Positions 17,519-26,102 of a stretch of 64,000 nucleotides of DNA are shown piece by piece. Numbering within the stretch: the stretch's first letter is position 1; the number at the start of each line of letters is the position of its first letter. The position numbers and the translations under genes are program-made. The notes under the pieces were generated by a model that saw nothing but the letters and a program-made list of their open reading frames with translations, searched no databases and was not told where the DNA came from. The stretch is from Rheinheimera pacifica (GTDB lineage: Bacteria; Pseudomonadota; Gammaproteobacteria; Enterobacterales; Alteromonadaceae): contig NZ_FNXF01000005.1 of assembly GCF_900108485.1 (NCBI RefSeq), forward strand, positions 186,001 to 250,000, in the 5' to 3' direction.

Positions 17519-18106
17519 TTATTTGAATAAAAACCACAGCCAGACACCAGCCAGCACCAGTAAAACCGCGCCAATCTGCCGTGAATAGCGCTTCCACAGC
17601 TTTAGTGCTGCGTCACCGGCAACATTCACCAGTAGCACCAGGCCAAAATACCTTACCGAGCGCGACAGCGTAACTGCAAGTAAAAACAGCAGGAATGAAT
17701 AGCCTGTAGCACCGGCAGCCAGCATTGCAATTTGCAGAGGCGTAGGCGTTACGCCTACCGCCAATACCGACATAAAGCCGTTATTATGTATTTCCTCGGC
17801 AAAGCTGTCATAAGCCTGTGCCCCGCCAAACAGGCTGATCAAGGTATCACCCCATTGCTCCATCGCCAGCGCACCCAGCCAATATCCCAGCGCTGCCGCA
17901 GTGATATTGCCAGCCAGTGCCACACTGGCAATGCTCCAGCGCCGCCGTTTCTGGCTTAGCATCCATGGAATTAAAATGGCCTCTATCGGTATCGGTATCA
18001 CCAGCGTTTCCATCATCGACAGCACAAATAACAGCGGTAACGCATAGGCAGACCGGTCCAGGCGGTCCAGCCAGGTTTGGGCCGATAATTCTTTAGAATC
18101 GAGCAT
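17519..18106 (-). CDS. VTT-domain (DedA/YqaA-like) membrane protein
   Basis: A 195-residue inner-membrane protein with four to five hydrophobic segments. The VTT/DedA-type features are METLVIPIPIEAILIPWML near residue 35 and the re-entrant pattern GVTPTPLQIAMLAAGATG near residue 120, where DedA proteins have their conserved glycine/proline loop. The family is implicated in lipid scrambling and envelope homeostasis; the small YqaA subgroup is uncharacterised. The gene is isolated and convergent with the YgjP-like gene. Confidence 0.82.
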   Translation of the reverse strand: MLDSKELSAQTWLDRLDRSAYALPLLFVLSMMETLVIPIPIEAILIPWMLSQKRRRWSIASVALAGNITAAALGYWLGALAMEQWGDTLISLFGGAQAYDSFAEEIHNNGFMSVLAVGVTPTPLQIAMLAAGATGYSFLLFLLAVTLSRSVRYFGLVLLVNVAGDAALKLWKRYSRQIGAVLLVLAGVWLWFLFK

Positions 18107-18221
18107 CGTGTTAAAAATCCTTATAAGCCAGTTTTTTACATATGGTAGAAACAGGTGGCAACGCAGACAACATAACCTAGTACAACCCTAAGCATGATCG
18201 CGGCTAAACTGTGGCGCGGCC

Positions 18222-18250
18222 AACGTGCAGGTATTTCTTACCTGCACGTT
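18222..18250. other. Strong perfect hairpin between divergent genes
   Basis: AACGTGCAGGTA-TTTCT-TACCTGCACGTT is a 12-bp perfect stem with a 5-nt loop. No T run follows on either strand, so it is not a standard terminator. It lies in the 243-bp gap between the yqaA-like gene and the lipoprotein gene and could be an operator or an mRNA leader structure. Confidence 0.55.
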
Positions 18251-18349
18251 ATAACACTTAACACTTAGCTTCAATTTGGTTGCAATCAATTACACTTAGT
18301 ACTCTGTATGGGCGCTAACATCTTAGCTAAACCACTGCTGAGAAATAGC

Positions 18350-19042
18350 ATGATGAAAATTAGCACCTTCCCCCTGCTCGCTGGCAGCCTGTTGCTACTA
18401 ACCGGCTGCGATATTGAATACGGCACCTTGCCGGAACATTATTATGATTTTCGCCATGACGCTCACCAGTGGCAGCCGGGCTTTTCTGACTACCCCCGCG
18501 ACAACGCCGATATTTATCAGCTTGAAAGCGGCATGCGTGACCTGCCGACAGGCTTTTCCGGCAAAGGCTTGTATCTGGCCGGCATGAACCGCAGCGACGA
18601 TTTGTTTATGTACATTAAAAAGCAGATAACCGGGTTACAGCCCTCCACCCGTTATCAGCTATCGGTTTCAGTGCGCTTTTTAACCAATGCCGGCGCAGAT
18701 TGCATGGGGGTCGGCGGTGCACCGGGTGAGTCGGTATACTTAAAGTTTGGTTACGCCGCTACAGAGCCGAAGCAAGCCGGTTACTATTTAAATGCCGATA
18801 AAGGCAACCAAAGCCAGGACGGTACCCAAGCCCGTGTCATCGGCAACGTTGCCGCCCCTGGTATAAGTTGCGACGGCCAAAACTTTGCCAGCAAAACCGT
18901 TAGCGGTGGCGGCAATACACCGCTGCAGTTTACCAGTAACGCCGATGGCACTATCTGGGTGTTTATCGGCACAGACTCAGGCTATGAAGGCCTAACCCGG
19001 CTGTATTATCAGGAGCTGGAACTACGTATTGGGCCGCGTTAA
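18350..19042 (+). CDS. Putative lipoprotein of unknown function
   Basis: A 230-residue protein with a lipoprotein signal peptide, MMKISTFPLLAGSLLLLTGC, with lipobox LTGC. The mature part contains the aromatic- and glycine-rich segments GLQPSTRYQLSVSVRF and GTIWVFIGTDSGYEGLT, suggestive of a beta-sandwich (carbohydrate-binding-module-like) fold; that is inference. Two cysteine pairs may form disulfides. The ATG at 18350 (or 18353) is chosen because it begins the signal peptide; an upstream in-frame ATG at 18308 would add 14 unlikely residues. Probably outer-membrane anchored. Confidence 0.75.
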   Translation: MMKISTFPLLAGSLLLLTGCDIEYGTLPEHYYDFRHDAHQWQPGFSDYPRDNADIYQLESGMRDLPTGFSGKGLYLAGMNRSDDLFMYIKKQITGLQPSTRYQLSVSVRFLTNAGADCMGVGGAPGESVYLKFGYAATEPKQAGYYLNADKGNQSQDGTQARVIGNVAAPGISCDGQNFASKTVSGGGNTPLQFTSNADGTIWVFIGTDSGYEGLTRLYYQELELRIGPR

Positions 19043-19049
19043 TCATTAA

Positions 19050-19065
19050 CAGGCTAAACAGCCTG
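19050..19065. terminator. Short bidirectional terminator hairpin
   Basis: CAGGCT-AAAC-AGCCTG forms a 6-bp stem between the convergent lipoprotein and outer-membrane genes. On the plus strand a modest T-containing tail follows. Weak but well placed. Confidence 0.5.
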
Positions 19066-19067
19066 CT

Positions 19068-20297
19068 TTAAAACGGCACGAATACCTGCACATTGCCGCC
19101 ACCAAACTGTAAATTGTGCAGTTTAACAGTAGGGTTAATTGTCAGATAAGCGCCGGTTAATTCACTTAGCTGCCACACTACATTTGGGCTTATTTTTGCA
19201 AGCCAACCATTGTCTTTAAGCGGTTCATCACTATGGCGGCGTAGTTCGCTACGCACGTTGGCATAACCGGTATATAGCGTAGGACGCCATAGCCAGTTTT
19301 CGCTGATTGGCCGTTCAGTTCTGACATAAGCAAAAGCTTCGCGCCGATATTCCGCCGCAGTGCGCTCCGGGCTGGCCCGGCTGTCTTGCTCGGTTAAACG
19401 GTTTGCCTGTAAACCAAAGCTAAGCGAGTCTGCCGCGGGTGCCTGCTGCCATTCGGCATTTAATTGCTGAAATCGTCTTACCAGCAACCAGTCTGTCGGC
19501 TGGGGGGCAGTTAGCAAAGTACTGGCACTACGCCGGCCATACAGCCCCTGAGCCTGCACCAGCACCCGGGCACCTTGTAGCAATTCCTGCTGCCAGTTCA
19601 CACCGGCGGAGTATTGTTTGTCGGTAAATAATTGCTGCGCCTGTTGGTCGTTAAAACGCGTCGTTAAATTAACATTAGCAAAGGCGGCAAGCTGTTGTCT
19701 GCCTATGGTCTTAGCCCCGGCCAGATAAAGCGTTACCGGGGTTTGCTCATAGCGGTTATCGCTGTAGGTTTTACTATTATAAAATACATCAGCCAGCACT
19801 ACCGCAGCGGTGGCATAACTGCCGTCATCATAAGCGCGGTGGGTTTCAAACTGCAGATCCATCTCCTCTTTGGCACCACTTACATCGCCCCATACACCCA
19901 ATTCCCACTGCTGATCAGCCTGATAACCAACGCCGAACAGGGTTCTGTCATAGCGGCCATCCAGATCTTCTGAGCGTTTATGCCTGAAGCCGGCAAACAC
20001 CGGCGCATCAAAGCTGAGTTTTTGCTGCATCAGCGAATGCACATAGAACTCTTTGCCTCTGCTGCTGCCGCCGCTACCATACCAGCCATTTTGCTGCCAT
20101 AAAGGGCTGGCGGTTTGTATTGGCTGCTCAGTAAAACTAAGCCGTTGCAAAAAACTTTCTATATTGTAATCAAACTGGCGGCTCTCTAACCGTTCCAGCC
20201 GAAATGGCTCAGGGCCATGCCAGCCGTTGCTGGCCTGCAAGGACGTCGCGGTGAGTAGCAGGGTTATACCAAAGCAGATACTGCGAGTGTAAAACAT
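19068..20297 (-). CDS. Putative outer-membrane beta-barrel protein
   Basis: A 409-residue protein beginning with a signal peptide (MFYTRSICFGITLLLTATSLQA). It continues with alternating aromatic/polar strands, many Tyr, Gln and Arg residues, and ends in VQVFVPF, a C-terminal Phe as in outer-membrane barrels. No family was recognised. The start at 20297 is preferred over one at 20435 because it gives the signal peptide and follows GGAAGAG. It is divergent from the rof-like gene at 20385. Confidence 0.72.
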   Translation of the reverse strand: MFYTRSICFGITLLLTATSLQASNGWHGPEPFRLERLESRQFDYNIESFLQRLSFTEQPIQTASPLWQQNGWYGSGGSSRGKEFYVHSLMQQKLSFDAPVFAGFRHKRSEDLDGRYDRTLFGVGYQADQQWELGVWGDVSGAKEEMDLQFETHRAYDDGSYATAAVVLADVFYNSKTYSDNRYEQTPVTLYLAGAKTIGRQQLAAFANVNLTTRFNDQQAQQLFTDKQYSAGVNWQQELLQGARVLVQAQGLYGRRSASTLLTAPQPTDWLLVRRFQQLNAEWQQAPAADSLSFGLQANRLTEQDSRASPERTAAEYRREAFAYVRTERPISENWLWRPTLYTGYANVRSELRRHSDEPLKDNGWLAKISPNVVWQLSELTGAYLTINPTVKLHNLQFGGGNVQVFVPF

Positions 20298-20384
20298 AGC
20301 TCTTCCATAATAAAAAGTTGTGCAGTATATGTAGTATGGACTTAACCGGTTATGAACCAAAATGCTAACTGCCCGGGAGGCTTT

Positions 20385-20630
20385 ATGCTTAAGTGCGACT
20401 TGCACGATTATATTGAAATTGTTTGCCTGTACCATTACCCGCTACAGCTGACACTAAGCTCGGGTGCTGTGCTTACCGGCACTGCCGTAACCACCCGCTA
20501 TAACGACCAGCGGCAGGAATGCTTGGTAATTAAGCAAAACGCTAGCGAGCAGCTGGTGGTTCTTGATGATATTGCGCTGCTAGAGGTAACGGTAGCCAAC
20601 CCACATTTGCAGCAAGTCCGGTTTAAATAG
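20385..20630 (+). CDS. rof: Rho-binding antiterminator Rof/YaeO-like, copy 1
   Basis: An 81-residue protein with the Rof pattern: CDLHDYIEIVCLYHYPLQLTL at the N-terminus, then SGAVLTGTA, QECLVIK and LDDIALLEV. In E. coli, Rof binds Rho and reduces termination. The ATG follows GGGAGGCTTT. A second copy at 23986 differs at five residues and about 24 of 246 bases, mostly silent changes. Similarity stops at the gene ends. It is convergent with the ADP-ribosylglycohydrolase gene 13 bp away. Confidence 0.85.
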   Translation: MLKCDLHDYIEIVCLYHYPLQLTLSSGAVLTGTAVTTRYNDQRQECLVIKQNASEQLVVLDDIALLEVTVANPHLQQVRFK

Positions 20631-20643
20631 CTTATTGTTTGTA

Positions 20644-22047
20644 TTACAACGCACTAACAGCAGGCTGTACAAAGGCTGGAATATGCCAGCATTGCGCACT
20701 CGCAGGCATTTTTTCGACACCTTTTGGTGCCATCTGTTGTATTACCACCTGATCAACAATCGCTGTTGCTGTCTTTGCCATATTGTCAAAATCATCAATG
20801 CCATTATTGGCAAACCCCTTACGTGTACGATGAATATTAAATTTCGACGAAAAGCGCCTGCCAAAAGCCTGTTCTACGCCATTTTTACCGAGAATAAAAC
20901 CAAAAAGCCCACCCCACGTTGCCGCTGGGTTATCTGAATCCCACCCGGCAAGCACAGCTATTTTAATGGTTTCCTGCATATCACCCTCGCCGTAAAACAA
21001 ACTGACCAGACTGGCCGCAAAGTTTATGCCTGCCGCAAAACAACCGTTGCAATACAACTTTTTACGGCTTATCTCATAGCCATCCTCTTCCTGCAGCTGA
21101 TAACGCTGATACAGCTTGTCCCTGGCCTCTTCCCAGGGTATACCTGACTGATATAGCGACAAGACGAAATCAAACATCTTTGCCGGGTACTGGTTTGGCG
21201 GTAATGCTGCCCGGGCTTGTTTCGCAATGTGTATGATCTGCGGTTGTATCTGCTTATTGCTATCAATACCCGCTGCCAGCGCGTGCAGCACCACATAAAA
21301 ATTGGCAATGTCTGCCGCTTCACCATAGGCTGTTGTACGTATGGGTAAATAGGCCAGCGCCGATGCGATATCCGGGCGAAAAGGCGCCAAAATACCAAAC
21401 AGCTCGGTAGTCAGCTGCGCATCGATCATGTCGTAGTGCGGGTTATAAGCGGGCATACCGGTATAAGGCGGTAAAATATCTTGCTGCATTAAATCAAACG
21501 CTTGCTGATTTGACACCCATAAAAAATTCTCTGGCTTACCTTCAGCTGTTTTAAACGGGGTGTTTGCGTCTGTATAAATATGCGCTAACCAACCGCTGCG
21601 AATTTGCTCTGCACTTAGCAAAGGTTGCTTTGCGTCGTGCATTAACTGCAGATAGATATATTCAATATCACTGTCATCATCCGATCCCCAAACTTCATCT
21701 TCACCTGCCACCACCCAATCAATCGTCTCCGATAACTGGCTGGGAATACCCTGACCCCAAATGCTGGGTTGATCCTTTGTTTGCCAATCATGGCGGGTAT
21801 AAAAAACGCCGGCTGGCCCCTCGCCACCAATTTTATCCATTTCAGTTACCAGACCAGTCCAGTTACCAATACTCATGCCAAGCCAGAAACCATGAACTTT
21901 ATCGGCATAATCTTGCTTTAGCATCAGGTTTGTCCCAGCCGGGGCCTGACTGCAAACATCTGCTGCAGGTACAGGTTGTGCAGCTGAAACAGCAGGCGTA
22001 ACCAACATCAATAGAATTAGGGATATTTGGCAACGAGAAAACCGCAT
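20644..22047 (-). CDS. Secreted ADP-ribosylglycohydrolase-fold protein
   Basis: A 467-residue protein with a signal peptide (MRFSRCQISLILLMLVTPAVSA), so exported. It shows the two metal-binding patterns of the ADP-ribosylglycohydrolase fold: WGSDDDSDIEY near residue 115 and AGWDSDNPAATWGGLFG near residue 380. The family removes ADP-ribose or cleaves related N-/O-glycosidic bonds using two Mg ions. An exported version under a LacI-type operator more likely handles a sugar- or nucleoside-like substrate (inference). The start at 22047 is chosen because AGAGG lies 5 bp upstream; a longer start at 22074 would run through the operator. Confidence 0.85.
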   Translation of the reverse strand: MRFSRCQISLILLMLVTPAVSAAQPVPAADVCSQAPAGTNLMLKQDYADKVHGFWLGMSIGNWTGLVTEMDKIGGEGPAGVFYTRHDWQTKDQPSIWGQGIPSQLSETIDWVVAGEDEVWGSDDDSDIEYIYLQLMHDAKQPLLSAEQIRSGWLAHIYTDANTPFKTAEGKPENFLWVSNQQAFDLMQQDILPPYTGMPAYNPHYDMIDAQLTTELFGILAPFRPDIASALAYLPIRTTAYGEAADIANFYVVLHALAAGIDSNKQIQPQIIHIAKQARAALPPNQYPAKMFDFVLSLYQSGIPWEEARDKLYQRYQLQEEDGYEISRKKLYCNGCFAAGINFAASLVSLFYGEGDMQETIKIAVLAGWDSDNPAATWGGLFGFILGKNGVEQAFGRRFSSKFNIHRTRKGFANNGIDDFDNMAKTATAIVDQVVIQQMAPKGVEKMPASAQCWHIPAFVQPAVSAL

Positions 22048-22059
22048 AAAGCCTCTAAA

Positions 22060-22073
22060 TGTAAGCGCTAACA
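22060..22073. promoter_or_regulatory. Candidate LacI-family operator before the ADP-ribosylglycohydrolase gene
   Basis: TGTAAGCGCTAACA is a 14-bp near-palindrome (one mismatched pair) with central GC, of LacI/GalR-family type. It lies 12 bp upstream of the ATG, next to the ribosome site, so a bound repressor would block transcription early. The sequence differs from the two GGTAAACG-type operators near 3.3 kb, so another regulator is implied. Confidence 0.55.
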
Positions 22074-22178
22074 TTAATCAATGTTATGCAATAACTTGCA
22101 ACTTACGTCAAGATTATTCACTGACCAGTAGCCAATGGTCGGCAGTGCATCAAGCGCCGAAGATATGGCCCGGCTACA

Positions 22179-23126
22179 TTAAAACAACGACAACCCCAGC
22201 TCGTCGGCCAGCTGTTGAATTAACTGCATGGCCACCACCGAGTTACCATAGTTGTTCAGTGGCGGGCTCCAGGCGGTTATCACACCAAATTGCGGCACTA
22301 TCGCCACAATGGCGCCGCCTACACCACTTTTAGCTGGTAAGCCCACTTTAAAGGCAAACTCACCAGACTGATCATACATGCCACTGGTAGATAAAATGGC
22401 ATTAATACGGTGAGCATCACGCCGGCTGCAAATTTGTTCGTTAGTGCTTGGCTGCACACCGCGGTTGGCTAAAAACAACAGCGAACGTGCCAGTTGCTCG
22501 CAGCTGATTGCGGCGGCACATTGGTGAAAATAATGCTCCAACACTTGCGGCACGTCCGCTTCAATATTACCGAAACTTTTCATCAGATACGCCATAGCCG
22601 CGTTGCGGTTGCCGTGCTCAAGTTCAGACAAATACACCTGCTGGTCGGCGTAAAGCGCTTCTTCCCCGGCTAAACGGCGTAAAAAAGTTAAAAACGCACT
22701 TTTGCTGGCCGAGTAATGGCTAACCAGAACATCAGCCACCACAATGGCGCCGGCATTAATCATCGGGTTGCGGGGTATCCCCTGCTCCCACTCCAACTGC
22801 ACTATAGAATTAAACGGCTGGCCGGAAGGCTCCATATTTACCCGCTGCCACAGCTCATCACCCAAGCGATTCATTGCCATTACCAGGCCAAAGATCTTAG
22901 AAATACTTTGCAACGAAAAGCTTTGTTGTGCCGCACCGGCGCTATGCAGCCGGCCATCCAGCGTGGCCACCGCCACCGCGGCTTGCTGCGGCGCCACTTG
23001 CGCCAGCGCCGGAATGTAATCGGCCACTTTACCGGTGCTGTACAAGGGTTGGCTCTGCGCTAACATTTGCTGCAACAAGGCACTAAGATCGGTGGTGTTC
23101 GTTATCGGCAAGGCTGCCTCCTGCAC
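22179..23126 (-). CDS. glsB: Glutaminase
   Basis: A 315-residue cytoplasmic glutaminase (glutamine to glutamate plus ammonia) of the serine-dependent beta-lactamase-like fold. The catalytic SxxK motif is in FSLQSISKIF near residue 75. Other family patterns are GKVADYIPALA, PFNSIVQLEWEQGIPRNPMINAGA and GLPAKSGVGGAIVA. The sequence follows E. coli GlsB (YneH) closely, with a few extra N-terminal residues, so the exact start may be slightly further in. It is divergent from the PepSY gene. Confidence 0.95.
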   Translation of the reverse strand: MQEAALPITNTTDLSALLQQMLAQSQPLYSTGKVADYIPALAQVAPQQAAVAVATLDGRLHSAGAAQQSFSLQSISKIFGLVMAMNRLGDELWQRVNMEPSGQPFNSIVQLEWEQGIPRNPMINAGAIVVADVLVSHYSASKSAFLTFLRRLAGEEALYADQQVYLSELEHGNRNAAMAYLMKSFGNIEADVPQVLEHYFHQCAAAISCEQLARSLLFLANRGVQPSTNEQICSRRDAHRINAILSTSGMYDQSGEFAFKVGLPAKSGVGGAIVAIVPQFGVITAWSPPLNNYGNSVVAMQLIQQLADELGLSLF

Positions 23127-23242
23127 TATTATCTATGCCGGCAGTATGCCACAGCAGCACAGTAACCGGGGCATTTTGCCGCTTTGCATTAGCGCTGAAT
23201 TTCTGTTGATATAGCATTTTTTGCTTTAGTGAATAACGTCTG

Positions 23243-23974
23243 ATGCTGAAATGGTGCCGTCGTCTGCACAACTGGCTGGGTTTACTGTTGGTAGTACAAA
23301 TACTGCTGTGGTTTTTAAGCGGCCTGGTAATGGCTGTTTTGCCGATAGAACGAGTGCGGGGCGAACATTTACACGCTCAGCCTGATACGCTGTGGCATCA
23401 TGCCAGCGTTAATCCGGCCGGCGTGTTGGCACACCACAGCAAACAGGCCATTATTAGTCTGAGCCAACAGCTGACACTAAGCGATAACCAGCTTAATGCT
23501 GAGCCGGTATATCTGGTAGACGATGCCGGCCAGCGCTTTCGATACAGCGCTGTTGACGGCACGTTATTAACGGCAATATCTGAGCAGGACATCACCGCAC
23601 TGGCGCAAGCGCAATACCGGGGTAATGGCACGCTTCGCCGGATAACGCTGCTACAACAAGCCCCGGCAGAGGTACGACACTTACCAGTGCCACTATGGCA
23701 ATTGCAGTTTGCCGACAGCGACAACAGCATTTTTTATCTCGACCCGGCTACCGGCTCGGTGCTCAGAGTGCGTACAGATGGCTGGCGGTTGTTCGATTTT
23801 TTCTGGATGCTGCATATTATGGATTACGACGAGCGCAGCAACTTTAACAACCCGCTGCTTATCAGCACCGCCGCGGCATCTTTACTGTTTACACTAACCG
23901 GCATTCTGCTGCTGTGGCAGCGCTACCGGCCCAGACGGCATCAACTAACACCAGGCAATGTTCAGCCCGGTTAG
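23243..23974 (+). CDS. PepSY-domain membrane protein
   Basis: A 243-residue protein with a first membrane span (about residues 10-35, beginning RLHNWLGLLLVVQILLWFLSG), a periplasmic central part, and a second span near residues 205-225. The N-terminal HNWLGLLL and the segment FFWMLHIMDYDERSNFNNPLL are typical of PepSY transmembrane proteins, often linked to iron-related or peptidase functions. The role is not known. It ends 11 bp before the second rof copy, so the two are probably co-transcribed. Confidence 0.82.
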   Translation: MLKWCRRLHNWLGLLLVVQILLWFLSGLVMAVLPIERVRGEHLHAQPDTLWHHASVNPAGVLAHHSKQAIISLSQQLTLSDNQLNAEPVYLVDDAGQRFRYSAVDGTLLTAISEQDITALAQAQYRGNGTLRRITLLQQAPAEVRHLPVPLWQLQFADSDNSIFYLDPATGSVLRVRTDGWRLFDFFWMLHIMDYDERSNFNNPLLISTAAASLLFTLTGILLLWQRYRPRRHQLTPGNVQPG

Positions 23975-23985
23975 ACGGAGGCGTT

Positions 23986-24231
23986 ATGCTCAAGTGCGAC
24001 TTGCATGATTATATTGAAATTGTCTGCCTGTACCATTACCCGCTACAGCTGACACTAAGCTCGGGTGCTGTGCTTACTGGTACAGCCGAAACCACCCGCT
24101 ATAACGACCAGCGGCAAGAGTGCTTGGTAATTAAGCAAAACGATAGCGAACAGCTGGTGGTACTGGATGATATTGCGCAGCTTGAAGTGATGGTTGCCAA
24201 CCCACATTTGCAGCAGGTGCGGGTTAAGTAA
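23986..24231 (+). CDS. rof: Rho-binding antiterminator Rof/YaeO-like, copy 2
   Basis: An 81-residue near twin of the gene at 20385. Changes relative to copy 1 are V35E, A53D, L65Q, T69M and F80V. The start has a GGAGG ribosome site 6 bp upstream. It sits directly behind the PepSY gene, a different context from copy 1. The intact frame and largely silent divergence suggest both copies are maintained. The function is inferred from Rof: inhibiting Rho-dependent termination. Confidence 0.85.
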   Translation: MLKCDLHDYIEIVCLYHYPLQLTLSSGAVLTGTAETTRYNDQRQECLVIKQNDSEQLVVLDDIAQLEVMVANPHLQQVRVK

Positions 24232-24412
24232 GCTTTGGTTCGCAGTAGCTGATTATCTGATATGTTTATTCCGCATCGCAAAAGCGCGATAAGGTAAAAG
24301 GCAAAACCCGACGCCGCAGCTCATCGCTCGAAACCAATATTTCACTTGCAGGACCCAAATCGAGATGCTTAAATAACAAAATAATAACACCCCATCTCAA
24401 GGAAGATCCGAA

Positions 24413-25339
24413 ATGCCTCAGAATTATCCACATTTAAGTCGGGCAGAGCTGGAAACAGCTTTTAAAAACAATCAGTACGATATTTTTGTACAGGATGAAC
24501 GTGAACTGGTAGAGCTATGGATTGCCGAGCAAAAAAGTAAAGGTGGAAATCAGCAGCAAATTGCCACCAAATTTCAGCAACTTATTGGCATGCCATTAGA
24601 TGAATACCTCATGCAGTTTGGCAAAAACTATGGCGCTACAGTCGTAGCTGCAGGCTCAGATGCCAAAGTACTCAGTGTGCTGGCAGTAGAAATGAAACGC
24701 TCTGGCAGTATTCTGGGTCAGTACTATTTTCAAACTCAAAACGGCAAAAAGTATATCGTATTTAAAGGTCGCGCCGGCCTACGTCAGATTTTGACCGGAA
24801 CACGCTATCTTGCAAACAATAGTAAAGTAATGCAGTTAGGGATAGGTGGCCAAGCTATGCGCGCCTCTGCCAAAGGAGGCGTGTTAATTTCCGTTATATT
24901 CTCTGCAACTCTTAATACCGTTGACTGGATCTTCAAAGACGAATTCCGTTGGACTAACTGGATAGCGTCTATATCAACCGACATAGTAAAAGCTGCCATT
25001 GCCAGTGCAGCAGGTTATGCTGCAGGCATGGTGGTTTCTGCAGGCCTTGTCGCAATAACAGGCGCAAGTATTGCGATATTTCCCTTGGCAGCAGCTATTT
25101 TAGTCGGTATTGGTATTGGGTTCGCACTCAACTGGTTGGATAACAAATATGGTGTCACTCAAGCCATTATTAACCATCTCAACCGCATTGAACATGACAC
25201 CAAAAAAGACATCAGTGACGGTGTCTACTACGTTATATCTGAAGCAGGCCGCGCTGTAAGACGCCAATTGACAGGCGTGTTGCGAAGCCACTTATCAAGC
25301 ATTTTACGCAGATTTAACGGAATTCCAGTACTACGATGA
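24413..25339 (+). CDS. Putative membrane-active (pore-forming-like) toxin or effector
   Basis: A 308-residue protein without a signal peptide. The first 110 residues are soluble and charged. Then comes KYIVFKGRAGLRQILTGTRY (113-131), followed by hydrophobic helices at 157-171 and a long glycine/alanine-rich hydrophobic hairpin at 191-239. The C-terminus is basic and amphipathic. A soluble head with a buried hydrophobic hairpin recalls colicin-type and interbacterial pore-forming effectors; I do not recognise a named family. The stop overlaps the next gene by 4 bp (ATGA), and that gene and another nearby look like cognate immunity proteins. The effector role is inference from architecture and context. 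Confidence 0.55.
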   Translation: MPQNYPHLSRAELETAFKNNQYDIFVQDERELVELWIAEQKSKGGNQQQIATKFQQLIGMPLDEYLMQFGKNYGATVVAAGSDAKVLSVLAVEMKRSGSILGQYYFQTQNGKKYIVFKGRAGLRQILTGTRYLANNSKVMQLGIGGQAMRASAKGGVLISVIFSATLNTVDWIFKDEFRWTNWIASISTDIVKAAIASAAGYAAGMVVSAGLVAITGASIAIFPLAAAILVGIGIGFALNWLDNKYGVTQAIINHLNRIEHDTKKDISDGVYYVISEAGRAVRRQLTGVLRSHLSSILRRFNGIPVLR

Positions 25340-25911
25340 ACATCAATAAACCCAAAGCCGTTCTGTTTGGCGCAGGTATATCTATATTTTGCTGCCTCTT
25401 TGCGCTGGGCTTGTTTTGGATATTGCAAAGCGATTGGAGCGGCCAGCGAGAGCAGTTAAAAAGTGGCCAACAGCTAATAGTGCTAAGTTATTCTTCCGGT
25501 TATATTCCGGGTGTAATCGCCGGTATAGCTGTTATTGCCTTATTGTTTACTGGCCTTACGCTACTGTTATTCGCAGGCAATAAAGCACAACAGCTCAAAC
25601 CGGCTTTTACCAGATTTTGTACCGTAGCAGTATTGTTGAGCCTTGCCGGTGTGTTTTTTGGCGAAATGCTCATTACTAATAAGTGGGATAAACAAGCGCA
25701 ACAAAAAGGCTACCTGCCCTGCCCCGTCGGCACACTGTTATCCAACCGCTTAACCTACACCGCCTGGGTTCAAAACGAAGCCTTGTGTTACAACAGCGAT
25801 GTCCGGCGCATTATCAGCCGAGGCACGCCAGAGGAAACCAGACAGGTAGAACAGTATTGGCAAGCACAGCAAAAACAAAGCCAAACACGGGCGAAATTGC
25901 AGCAAGGCTAA
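25336..25911 (+). CDS. Three-span membrane protein, putative immunity protein 1
   Basis: A 191-residue inner-membrane protein with spans at about 8-30, 55-80 and 92-112 and a C-terminal, probably periplasmic, domain with GYLPC (Cys129) and Cys151. The start codon lies inside the stop of the toxin-like gene (ATGA), indicating translational coupling. The protein at 26102 has the same topology and the same GYxxC motif with an identical 22-residue spacing to its second Cys, so the two are paralogues. Coupled membrane partners of a pore-like protein are typically immunity proteins, which is inferred here. Confidence 0.6.
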   Translation: MNINKPKAVLFGAGISIFCCLFALGLFWILQSDWSGQREQLKSGQQLIVLSYSSGYIPGVIAGIAVIALLFTGLTLLLFAGNKAQQLKPAFTRFCTVAVLLSLAGVFFGEMLITNKWDKQAQQKGYLPCPVGTLLSNRLTYTAWVQNEALCYNSDVRRIISRGTPEETRQVEQYWQAQQKQSQTRAKLQQG

Positions 25912-26006
25912 ACAGTTAAGCAAATACTGGCCACTCGCCACTTATTTGAATCGCGACAGCAATGAGAGGCCTTTAAAAATTGAAAAACTTTAAGAAGACC
26001 AGTTTT

Positions 26007-26102
26007 ATGTCCCGTATCCTGAGCATAATATTTTGCGGCCTCTTTACCCACACAGTACATGCCAACCTTACACAACCGGAACTTAACTGTAATCTGATTT
26101 GA
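26007..26102 (+). pseudogene. 31-codon signal-peptide ORF, probable 5' fragment of a broken secreted-protein gene
   Basis: ATG at 26007 opens a 31-residue frame, MSRILSIIFCGLFTHTVHA then NLTQPELNCNLI, that looks like a signal peptide plus a few mature residues. Its TGA overlaps the ATG of the next gene (TGATG at 26100-26104). The missing body may be the orphan 61-residue frame at 26659. Alternatively it is a small leader peptide that couples translation of the next gene. Confidence 0.4.
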
